From an uncultured Collinsella sp. (GTDB lineage: Bacteria; Actinomycetota; Coriobacteriia; Coriobacteriales; Coriobacteriaceae), in the NCBI GenBank assembly GCA_900549215.1, contig URNJ01000087.1:1-7494 (forward strand): 7,494 nt of DNA. Direction: 5' to 3'. The first letter of the stretch is position 1. Each line of letters starts with the position of its first letter. Shown here piece after piece: positions 1-6,052 of this stretch. The translations under genes were made by a program, and so were the position numbers. The notes beneath the pieces were generated by a model. It was not told where the DNA came from. It saw only the letters and a list, made by a program, of their open reading frames with translations, and did not search any database.

Positions 1-891
1 CTCCTCAATACGACCGGGCAGTGCAGCATCGCAGACGCCGTGCAGGGCCGCGGCGCGCGTGATGATGCCCATACCGATCGACACGCAGTTGCCGTGCCCG
101 AGCTCAAAGTGCTCGCAGGCTTCGACGGCGTGTCCGGCGCTGTGTCCAAAGTTGAGCAGCTTGCGCTGGTTGGTTTCGTGCTCGTCGGCGACGACCACGG
201 CGCGCTTGATGTCGATGTTGCGGGCGATGATGAGTGCTACGCGGGCCACATCGCGGTTGAGCAGCTCCAGCGTGAGCGGGGTCTTCTCCAGCTCGGCGAA
301 AAGCTCCGGGTCGGCGATCACGGCGTGCTTGACGACCTCGCCGCAGCCGTCGGCGAACTGCTCGGGCGTGAGGGTGGCCAGGCACCCCACGTCAGCGATA
401 ACCACGCTCGGCTGCCAAAAGGCGCCGGCCAAGTTCTTGCCGGCAGCCAGGTCGATGGCGGTCTTGCCGCCCACCGACGAATCCACCATGGCGAGCAGGC
501 TCGTCGGGATCTGCACAAACTTGCAGCCGCGCATGTAGGTGGCGGCCACAAAGCCCGCCACATCGCCCACGACGCCGCCCCCGAGTGCCACGATCACGTC
601 GGAGCGCGAAAGCTCGTGCTCGGCCACAAACTCCAAAATGGCAACATAGGTTTCGGCGCGCTTATGGGCCTCGCCGGCCTCGAAGGTGCAGATGCTCACC
701 TCGTAGCCTGACGCCTCCAGGCTCTGCTTAACGGGCATCTGGTAGAGCGGGCCCACGTTGGTGTCCGTCACGATGACGGCCTTGGCGCCGCCGGCAGTGG
801 CGCGCACGAGCGGCCCCGCCTGCTCCAGCAAAAACGTGCCAACATGCACCTGGTAGGGGCGTGCGGTGTCGATATCGATGGTAATCGCCAT
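1..891 (-). CDS. aroB: 3-dehydroquinate synthase AroB, C-terminus cut off by window edge
   Basis: Converts DAHP to 3-dehydroquinate, the second shikimate-pathway step, in the cytoplasm, using NAD and a divalent metal. The 297 visible codons start at ATG 891 and stay open to base 1; the family usually has about 350-360 residues, so roughly 55-60 are missing. Visible landmarks are the NAD-binding GGGVVGD (residues 104-110), PTSLLAMVDSSVGGKTAID (129-147), GCGEVVKHA (182-190) and NFGHSAGHA (247-255). By family knowledge, E184, H250 and H266 are the likely metal ligands and their spacing fits. An AAAGGA ribosome binding site at 901-906 sits 9 bases before the ATG and supports this start. It follows tyrA by 36 bases with no terminator between, so it is probably the third gene of the aroF operon. 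Identification is near certain. Confidence 0.96.
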   Translation of the reverse strand, partial: MAITIDIDTARPYQVHVGTFLLEQAGPLVRATAGGAKAVIVTDTNVGPLYQMPVKQSLEASGYEVSICTFEAGEAHKRAETYVAILEFVAEHELSRSDVIVALGGGVVGDVAGFVAATYMRGCKFVQIPTSLLAMVDSSVGGKTAIDLAAGKNLAGAFWQPSVVIADVGCLATLTPEQFADGCGEVVKHAVIADPELFAELEKTPLTLELLNRDVARVALIIARNIDIKRAVVVADEHETNQRKLLNFGHSAGHAVEACEHFELGHGNCVSIGMGIITRAAALHGVCDAALPGRIEE

Positions 892-927
892 AAGCTTCGG
901 TCCTTTCGACCTGGCGTGATAGGTGGT

Positions 928-1842
928 CTAGTGGGAGGCCTCGTCGTCGAGCGCGCGCTTGATGCGGTCGCCCTCGGCAAGGAGATTCTCCAGATAGCGT
1001 TGGTCGCGGTCCTTAAGGGCGCGGCTGTAGGCGCCAAGCGACTCGATCAGGTGGTCGATCTCGAAGGCGAGCGCATTGGCGTCGTCGATCATAAGCTCGG
1101 ACCACATCTGAGGATTGAGGTGCGCCACGCGGGTGAGATCGCGGTAGCTTCCGGCCGAAAAGCCGTGGTGGACCTGGGCGGTGGGGCTCTTGACGTAGGC
1201 GTTGGATACCACGTGCGCAAGCTGGCTCGTGAAGGCGATGACGCGGTCGTGTTCGGCGGCGCTGGTCACGCTGAACTTGCCAAAGCCCAAGGGGCGCACC
1301 ATCTCGCGCACCTGGCCCAAAAGCTCCAGCTTGAGCGCATCGTCCACCGCGGGTGGCACGAGCACGAGCGGGGCGCCCTGGAACAGGTCGGCACGGGAGT
1401 GAGCGTAGCCTGAGAACTGGGTGCCCGCCATGGGGTGCGCGCCCACAAAGTAAAAGCCGTGCTCGCGGGCAAGCTCAAAGGCGCGCTCGCACACAATGCC
1501 CTTGACGCCCACGGTGTCGATCACCACGGGACCCATGATGGCGTCGGTGTCGGTGGCGTCGGCGAGTGCCTGGGCATGCGCCTCGAGCCATTCGATGCAT
1601 GCCTCGGGATAGCAAGCCAGGACGATGATGTCGCATTCGCCGAGTGTCTTGCCGTTGAGCTCTCCGGCGACAGTGCCCATGCTGGCGGCCGTCATGACAT
1701 CGTCATCGGGGTCCCAGGCCAGCACGCGGACGCCCGCCTGCGCATAGCCGCGGGCAAAGCTACCGCCGATGAGGCCAAGGCCGACGATGCCGGCGCACTT
1801 GGGGCCGCCCTGGTTAACGCGCGCGTTTCTCACCGTACCCAT
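928..1842 (-). CDS. tyrA: Prephenate dehydrogenase TyrA
   Basis: Oxidative decarboxylation of prephenate to 4-hydroxyphenylpyruvate, the committed step to tyrosine; cytoplasmic. The 304-residue product has an N-terminal Rossmann fold with GLGLIG at 21-26 and an acidic D44 after the second strand, which in this family favours NAD over NADP (inference). The signature HPMAG is at 136-140, followed by SGY..SRADLF, then EHDR (197-200) and TSQLAHVVSNA (205-215) in the helical dehydrogenase domain. The protein ends soon after that domain, with no ACT domain and no fused chorismate mutase, so direct tyrosine feedback may be weak. The start ATG is 3 bases after the aroF stop, with GGAG inside the aroF end as ribosome binding site, implying translational coupling to aroF. 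Confidence 0.95.
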   Translation of the reverse strand: MGTVRNARVNQGGPKCAGIVGLGLIGGSFARGYAQAGVRVLAWDPDDDVMTAASMGTVAGELNGKTLGECDIIVLACYPEACIEWLEAHAQALADATDTDAIMGPVVIDTVGVKGIVCERAFELAREHGFYFVGAHPMAGTQFSGYAHSRADLFQGAPLVLVPPAVDDALKLELLGQVREMVRPLGFGKFSVTSAAEHDRVIAFTSQLAHVVSNAYVKSPTAQVHHGFSAGSYRDLTRVAHLNPQMWSELMIDDANALAFEIDHLIESLGAYSRALKDRDQRYLENLLAEGDRIKRALDDEASH

Positions 1843-1845
1843 GAG

Positions 1846-2868
1846 CTACTCCATGGTCTCTTGGCAGACAACCTCGCGGATGGCTCGGATGCGGCGCATG
1901 GTGTCGTCGAACTGATCGGGGGTGAGGGCCTGGGCGCCGTCGGACCAGGCGCGGCTCGGCTCGTCGTGGACCTCGATCTCCAGGCCGTTGGCACCGCAGG
2001 CGGTCGCGGCGAGCGCCATGGGCTCAACGTAGCGGGTGTAGCCGGTGGCGTGGCTGGGGTCGGCGACGACAGGCAGGTGCGACAGGTGGTGCAGCACCGG
2101 CACGGCGTTGAGGTCGAAGGTGTTGCGGGTGCGGGTCTCGAAGGTGCGGATACCGCGCTCGCAAAGGATGACGTTGTCGTTGCCCTCGCTCATGATGTAC
2201 TCGGCTGCCATAAGCAGCTCATCGATCGTGCCGGACATGCCGCGCTTGAGCAGGATCGGGGTCTGGGTCTTGCCGACCTCCTTGAGCAGGGGGAAGTTCT
2301 GGGCGTTGCGGGCGCCGATCTGCATGACGTCAATCTTCTTGTCAAGGAAGACCTGCACGTCGCGCGGGTCCATGATCTCGGTGACGATCGGCATGTCGAG
2401 CTCGGCGGATGCCTCGCATAGCAGGTCGAGGCCGGCGGGGCCCATACCCTGGTAGGCGTAGGGGGAGGTGCGGGGCTTGTAGGCGCCACCGCGCAGCATC
2501 GTGGCGCCGGCGGCCTTTACGCGGCGTGCGATGCGGATGAGGTTCTCGCCCTCGACGGAGCAGGGACCGGCGATGACCTGGAACTGGTCGCCGCCGATCT
2601 TGACGCCGTGGCCGCAGTCGATGACGGAGTCCTCGGGGTGGAACTTGCGATTTGCGCGCTTGAACGGCTCGGAGACGCGCTGCACGCGCTCGACGACATC
2701 CATGGACTCGAGCAGGAACGGGTCGATCTTGGTCGTATCGCCCACCAGGCCGATAATCGTCTCGTTCTCGCCGCGCGAGACGTCGGTCTTCAGGCCTTTT
2801 TTCTCAATCCAGCTGACGATATGGCTGACGGCCTCGTCGCTGGCGCTCTGCTTTAGAATTGCAATCAT
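1846..2868 (-). CDS. aroF: DAHP synthase (3-deoxy-7-phosphoheptulonate synthase), AroF type
   Basis: Condenses phosphoenolpyruvate and erythrose 4-phosphate to DAHP, the entry step of aromatic synthesis. The 340-residue product matches the Thermotoga/Bacillus-type class in length and layout: an N-terminal ferredoxin-like domain (about 1-70), which in Thermotoga mediates tyrosine feedback, then a TIM barrel. Visible motifs are GPCSVE (101-106), RGGAYKPRTSPYAYQG (126-141), ARNAQNF (186-192), LLKRGM (206-211), CERGIRTFE (236-244) and ADPSHATG (269-276). Likely metal ligands are C103, H273, E299 and D310. The start at 2868 is chosen because AGAGG lies 6 bases upstream and the protein begins MIAILKQ, as the ferredoxin-like domain should. 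An in-frame ATG at 2916 sits in the loop of the leader terminator hairpin and has no ribosome binding site. First gene of the aroF-tyrA-aroB operon. Confidence 0.95.
   Translation of the reverse strand: MIAILKQSASDEAVSHIVSWIEKKGLKTDVSRGENETIIGLVGDTTKIDPFLLESMDVVERVQRVSEPFKRANRKFHPEDSVIDCGHGVKIGGDQFQVIAGPCSVEGENLIRIARRVKAAGATMLRGGAYKPRTSPYAYQGMGPAGLDLLCEASAELDMPIVTEIMDPRDVQVFLDKKIDVMQIGARNAQNFPLLKEVGKTQTPILLKRGMSGTIDELLMAAEYIMSEGNDNVILCERGIRTFETRTRNTFDLNAVPVLHHLSHLPVVADPSHATGYTRYVEPMALAATACGANGLEIEVHDEPSRAWSDGAQALTPDQFDDTMRRIRAIREVVCQETME
1849..1852 (-). promoter_or_regulatory. tyrA ribosome binding site within the aroF end
   Basis: GGAG on the minus strand overlaps the last codon and stop of aroF and lies 6 bases before the tyrA ATG at 1842. 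It supports the tyrA start and suggests that ribosomes finishing aroF help initiate tyrA. Confidence 0.75.
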
Positions 2869-2874
2869 GGTGTG

Positions 2875-2879
2875 CCTCT
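2875..2879 (-). promoter_or_regulatory. aroF ribosome binding site
   Basis: AGAGG on the minus strand, 6 bases before the ATG at 2868. It decides the aroF start against the upstream in-frame ATG at 2916. It lies just downstream of the leader terminator, so it is only transcribed when the terminator is read through. Confidence 0.8.
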
Positions 2880-2941
2880 CACCTCGATGGATAACTTTTG
2901 CAAAAACGGCCCGCATTGCGAGCCGTGTATATATGGTGCAT
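2879..2941 (-). other. Possible 20-codon leader ORF upstream of aroF
   Basis: A minus-strand ATG at 2941-2939 opens a 20-codon reading frame ending at TGA (2881-2879), just before the aroF ribosome binding site. It has Tyr codons at 5 and 17 and Phe at 13. The Tyr-5 codon (2929-2927) directly abuts the 5' arm of the terminator hairpin. There is no Shine-Dalgarno sequence, but the candidate TATAAA would place transcription start at or next to the ATG, so leaderless translation is conceivable. Chance occurrence is quite possible for so short a frame. Confidence 0.2.
2902..2926 (-). terminator. Intrinsic terminator in the aroF leader, probable attenuator
   Basis: Read on the minus strand from 2926, ACGGCTCGC, a 3-base AAT loop and GCGGGCCGT form a 9-bp stem (one U-G pair), followed directly by four more T. 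This is a textbook Rho-independent terminator in the minus direction only; the other strand has no U-run. It ends 33 bases before the aroF ATG. No minus-strand gene lies upstream (the next gene, the tRNA, is on the plus strand), so its natural role is conditional termination of the aroF operon transcript. The segment at 2982-2988 (ACGGCCC on the minus strand) can pair perfectly with GGGCCGT of the 3' arm and would act as an antiterminator if it is transcribed. The hairpin is seen directly; the regulatory role is inferred. Confidence 0.75.
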
Positions 2942-2946
2942 GAAAG

Positions 2947-2952
2947 TTTATA
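2947..2952 (-). promoter_or_regulatory. Candidate -10 element for the aroF operon
   Basis: TATAAA on the minus strand, within an AT-rich stretch upstream of the leader terminator. A start 6-7 bases downstream would fall near 2940-2941 and give a leader of about 70 bases that includes the hairpin. No good -35 hexamer is visible at 16-18 bp spacing, so a different promoter further upstream (2990-3060) cannot be excluded. Confidence 0.35.
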
Positions 2953-3031
2953 CTATCTGACTCGCTTTTGCCTTCTAAAGTGGGCCGTTGCACCGCGTCT
3001 CCCACGTAATTGCAAAGCTTTTTCTTTTATT

Positions 3032-3061
3032 TTGATAGCCCGTGGTGCACTTGGGTATAAT
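3032..3061 (+). promoter_or_regulatory. Promoter of tRNA-Arg
   Basis: TTGATA (3032-3037), an 18-bp spacer and a perfect TATAAT (3056-3061). Transcription would start around 3067-3069, a few bases before the mature 5' end of the tRNA at 3073. It reads away from the aroF operon. Confidence 0.8.
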
Positions 3062-3072
3062 GCCAAACGTTG

Positions 3073-3149
3073 GCCCTATTAGCTCAGGGGATTAGAGCGT
3101 CTGCCTCCGGAGCAGAAGGCCGTTGGTTCGAATCCAACATGGGGCACCA
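3073..3149 (+). tRNA. tRNA-Arg (anticodon CCG)
   Basis: A full 77-base cloverleaf. Acceptor arms GCCCTAT (3073-3079) and ATGGGGC (3139-3145) pair with one T-G. The D stem is GCTC/GAGC. The anticodon stem TCTGC/GCAGA encloses the loop CTCCGGA (3105-3111) with CCG at positions 34-36, which reads the Arg codon CGG. The variable loop is 5 bases, and the T arm GTTGG-TTCGAAT-CCAAC is canonical. The discriminator is A and CCA is encoded (3147-3149). It has its own promoter upstream and a terminator downstream. Confidence 0.96.
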
Positions 3150-3160
3150 TCGAACGTAAG

Positions 3161-3195
3161 ACCGTCCGAACCTCGCATGGTCCGGGCGGTTTTTC
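3161..3195 (+). terminator. Intrinsic terminator after tRNA-Arg
   Basis: ACCGTCCG (3161-3168) pairs with CGGGCGGT (3183-3190) over 8 bp with one U-G, with a few further pairs inside the loop (ACC/GGT), followed by TTTT. It begins 12 bases after the tRNA CCA and ends about 30 bases before the ATPase start, so it should separate the two transcription units unless leaky. Confidence 0.8.
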
Positions 3196-3225
3196 TTATA
3201 CCGACGCGACGTGATGGGACGTGGT

Positions 3226-5949
3226 ATGGCAGCAACGGATATCGAGCGCGGACTCTCGACCGCCGAGGTCGAGGAGCGCATCGCCGCCGGTAAGATCAAC
3301 CGCAACATGGAGCTCAAGACCAAGTCGGTCAAAGAGCTCATCATCGAGAACCTCTGCACGTTGTTCAATTTGATCAACGTGATCTTGGCGTTCCTGGTCA
3401 TTTTGACCGGTTCGTTTAAGAATCTGACGTTCCTGTTCGTGGTGTTCCTCAATACCGCTATTGGCGTCATCCAGTCCATGCGTTCCAAGAAGATGGTCGA
3501 CAAGCTCACGCTGCTGACCTCCAAGAAGGCCATCGCGGTGCGCGACGGCGCCGAGGTGGAGCTCGACCTGGACCAGATCGTGCTCGACGACATCATCCGC
3601 CTGGGGCGCGGCGACCAGATTCCCGCCGACGCCGTGGTGGTTTCGGGCGAGGCGCTCGTGAACGAGAGTCTGCTGACGGGCGAGAGCGACCTTATTAAGA
3701 AACAGCCCGGTTCCGAGCTCATGAGCGGCAGCTTTATCGACTCGGGCCTGCTGCGCGCCCGCGTGATCCATGTCGGCGCCGACAACTACGTGGCCAAAAT
3801 TAATAACGAGGCCAAGTACGTCAAAAAGGTTAATTCCGAGATCATGAACGCGCTTAACGCCATCGTTCGCTTTGCGAGCATCATCATGATCCCGCTCGGT
3901 TTGGCGTTGTTTGCCTCGAGTGTGAGCGAACTGTGGGATGCCGCGGGAACCCCGGGCGATAGCGCGCTTTCGTGGTGTTTCTCCGAGCTGTTGGCTGGTC
4001 ATGTGCCTTCGTCGGCGCTGCTGTCCACGGTGGGCGCCCTGCTGGGCATGATCCCGCAAGGCCTGGTGCTGCTGACCTCGTCGGTGCTCGCCATCGCCGC
4101 GGTGCGCCTGGCTCGCCGCAAGGTGCTGGCGCAGCAGCTCTACTGCATCGAGACACTCGCTCGCGTCGACGTGCTGTGCCTGGACAAGACGGGCACCATC
4201 ACGTCGGGCCGCATGGAGGTCGAGGGCACGTATCCGCTGCCGGTTGAGGGCGTGAGCCTAGGCGCCGGCTCGGACGAGGCGGCCGTTCCCGTCGATACCA
4301 CGGTGCTCGATTTTGCGCTGGCTAACGTCGCGCGTGCGACTTCGGCCGATGCCAACGAGACCTGCCAGGCGCTGCTCAACTATTACGCCGATCGCCCGGT
4401 CGAGGTGTCTGAGCCGCTGTCGGTCATTCCATTCTCGTCGTCTAAAAAATGGAGTGGCGCTTCGTTTGCGCAGGGCTCCTATGTGATGGGTGCGGCGCAG
4501 TTTGTGCTCTCTGATCGTGTTTTTGCCCAGGTCGAGAACCGTGTCGCCGAGCTTGCCGATACCTGCCGCGTGCTCGTGGTGGCGCGCGTGGACGGCTTTA
4601 CGCCCGATGGCGATATGGTGGGCGAGGCCGAGCCCGTGGGCTTTGTGACCATCCGCGACGAGATTCGTACCTCGGCGGCCGAGACCATCGGCTACTTTAA
4701 CGAGCAGGGCGTGACCCTCAACGTGATCAGCGGCGACGACCCGCGTACAGTGTCGTCGATCGCGCGCGTGGTGGGCGTGCCGGGGGCGGACGCTTATGTG
4801 GACGCCACGACGCTCGATACGCCGGCCAAGCTCGATGCCGCAGTGGACCGCTACCATGTCTTTGGTCGTGTGACCCCGCAGCAGAAGCGCGAGCTCGTGC
4901 AGGCGCTCAAGCGCCGCGAGCACACCGTGGCCATGACGGGCGACGGCGTCAACGACGTGCTGGCGCTCAAGGAGGCCGACTGCTCCGTGGCCATGGCGGC
5001 TGGCTCCGATGCCGCACGTAACGTGGCCGAGATCGTACTCGTCGACAACGACTTTGCCTCGATGCCCGCCGTGGTGGCCGAGGGCCGTCGCTCCATCAAC
5101 AACCTGCAGCGTTCGGCCTCGCTGTTCCTGACCAAGACGCTGTTCTCGATGGGCCTGGCGGCGCTGTGCATTGCACTGCCGCCGTACCCCTTCGAGCCCA
5201 TCCAGATGACACTCATCAACTTCTTCTGCATCGGCGCGCCGGGCTTTGTGCTGGGTTTGGAGCCCAACAATGCTCGCGTGAAGGGGTCATTTTTGACGAA
5301 CGTACTCAAGCGTGCGCTGCCGGCGTCGATTGCAGTCATTTTGGCTGCGGCGCTCGATATCTTTGTGGCGCGCGTGTTTGGCTTTAGCCAGCTCACGCTG
5401 TCTACGATGTGCCTGCTTACGTCGTGCGCGGCGAGCGTCAGCCTGATCTGGCACATCTCGCAGCCTCTCACGCCCTTACGTGTGGTGCTCTTTGTGTTTG
5501 TAGTCGCCGGCATCCTGGTGGGCGTTATCGGATTCCCGGAGCTGCTGTCTATTGCCAACCTGTCGATAGGCCAGATGGTTATCTTGGCTGTCATCGTGAT
5601 CTTTACCTGCTCGGTGTTCTTTAAGCTCGCCACGATGATGGATTCGCTCAAGCCGCGTCGTCGTCATGCCGCAACTGGTTTTGGCCGTGGTGTGCGCGTT
5701 CACCTGGGTCGCGGTGGCGGCAAGGTGAGCGCGACGGGTTCGACGGCCGAGCGTTTTGCCAAGCGCGTCGCCGCCGACATGGCGCAGCGCCGCGAAGATC
5801 GCACCGCTCGCGAGGCCGAGGCCCGCGCACTTGAGGGCGTGGCCCAGGCCCAGCCCAAGAAAAAGAAGAGTACCGGAGCCAAGCGCTCTCGCGTGACCAA
5901 GTCCGCCCAAGGCATCAAAGTCTCGATGCCAAGCAAAAAGAAGAAGTAG
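3226..5949 (+). CDS. P-type cation-transporting ATPase, CtpE/CaxP-like, with basic C-terminal tail
   Basis: ATP-driven cation pump of the cytoplasmic membrane. Counted from ATG 3226 (907 residues): about ten transmembrane segments (near 43-63, 66-86, 213-232, 263-293, 631-651, 659-679, 699-719, 725-743, 752-771, 783-803), actuator motif TGES (151-154), phosphorylation motif DKTGT with D320, nucleotide-domain PFSSSKKW (402-409), SGDD (502-505), GRVTPQQK (547-554) and TGDGVND (571-577). All catalytic motifs are intact, and no N-terminal metal-binding domain is present. The M4 motif is PQGL (277-280) instead of the calcium-pump PEGL. From about 806 on there is a lysine/arginine-rich cytoplasmic tail of about 100 residues; relatives are usually nearer 780-850 residues. 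Layout resembles mycobacterial CtpE and pneumococcal CaxP, both calcium-linked, but the ion here is not proven. Starts at GTG 3211 or ATG 3214 are also possible; 3226 is preferred for a GGGA 6 bases upstream. Confidence 0.92.
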   Translation: MAATDIERGLSTAEVEERIAAGKINRNMELKTKSVKELIIENLCTLFNLINVILAFLVILTGSFKNLTFLFVVFLNTAIGVIQSMRSKKMVDKLTLLTSKKAIAVRDGAEVELDLDQIVLDDIIRLGRGDQIPADAVVVSGEALVNESLLTGESDLIKKQPGSELMSGSFIDSGLLRARVIHVGADNYVAKINNEAKYVKKVNSEIMNALNAIVRFASIIMIPLGLALFASSVSELWDAAGTPGDSALSWCFSELLAGHVPSSALLSTVGALLGMIPQGLVLLTSSVLAIAAVRLARRKVLAQQLYCIETLARVDVLCLDKTGTITSGRMEVEGTYPLPVEGVSLGAGSDEAAVPVDTTVLDFALANVARATSADANETCQALLNYYADRPVEVSEPLSVIPFSSSKKWSGASFAQGSYVMGAAQFVLSDRVFAQVENRVAELADTCRVLVVARVDGFTPDGDMVGEAEPVGFVTIRDEIRTSAAETIGYFNEQGVTLNVISGDDPRTVSSIARVVGVPGADAYVDATTLDTPAKLDAAVDRYHVFGRVTPQQKRELVQALKRREHTVAMTGDGVNDVLALKEADCSVAMAAGSDAARNVAEIVLVDNDFASMPAVVAEGRRSINNLQRSASLFLTKTLFSMGLAALCIALPPYPFEPIQMTLINFFCIGAPGFVLGLEPNNARVKGSFLTNVLKRALPASIAVILAAALDIFVARVFGFSQLTLSTMCLLTSCAASVSLIWHISQPLTPLRVVLFVFVVAGILVGVIGFPELLSIANLSIGQMVILAVIVIFTCSVFFKLATMMDSLKPRRRHAATGFGRGVRVHLGRGGGKVSATGSTAERFAKRVAADMAQRREDRTAREAEARALEGVAQAQPKKKKSTGAKRSRVTKSAQGIKVSMPSKKKK

Positions 5950-6042
5950 CTACGCGCCCTGGCGATGTTGAATTGGTGCCTTGTTCCTGTGGGGCCGTGG
6001 CGATGTTATGCTCTAACCTCGATTGTTTGAATTGCTTCGAAA

Positions 6043-6048
6043 AGAGGA
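6043..6048 (+). promoter_or_regulatory. Ribosome binding site that sets the zinc-ribbon protein start
   Basis: AGAGGA lies 4 bases before GTG 6053. It favours a protein beginning M-I-C-P-H-C over the longer in-frame TTG start at 6023, which lacks a ribosome binding site. Confidence 0.7.
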
Positions 6049-6052
6049 TGCC

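Noticed and set aside
40..1413. Plus-strand frames opposite aroB and tyrA (40-711 and 844-1413)
   Set aside because: They are antisense to conserved AroB and TyrA and have no ribosome binding sites or family motifs.
1435..2421. Long plus-strand frame of 328 codons opposite tyrA and aroF
   Set aside because: It is a mirror frame of high-GC coding DNA; the opposite strand encodes clear TyrA and AroF motifs, and the frame is rich in the Gly/Ala/Val/Asp/His typical of antisense shadows.
2869..2916. Longer AroF start at ATG 2916
   Set aside because: This ATG lies in the terminator hairpin loop and has no ribosome binding site; the extra 16 residues are not like the ferredoxin-like domain start.
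2866..3005. 46-codon minus-strand frame from a GTG near 3005 whose TGA overlaps the aroF ATG (ATGA)
   Set aside because: It has no ribosome binding site, crosses the hairpin and candidate promoter, and has an unremarkable composition; the ATGA overlap alone is not enough.
2869..3072. T-box or known riboswitch controlling aroF
   Set aside because: No T-box consensus or specifier-loop arrangement was recognised in the leader, and the space for a T-box is small.
2501..3082. Open plus-strand frame of 193 codons running from inside aroF into the tRNA
   Set aside because: It is antisense to the well-supported AroF sequence, crosses the tRNA promoter and the tRNA start, and shows no protein-like motif.
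3073..3149. tRNA-Arg as an integration (att) site for a mobile element
   Set aside because: No integrase, no duplicated tRNA 3' end and no foreign-looking genes follow; the downstream genes match the surroundings.
4851..5651. 266-codon minus-strand frame opposite the ATPase
   Set aside because: It is Ser/Thr-rich antisense of conserved ATPase motifs, with no independent support.
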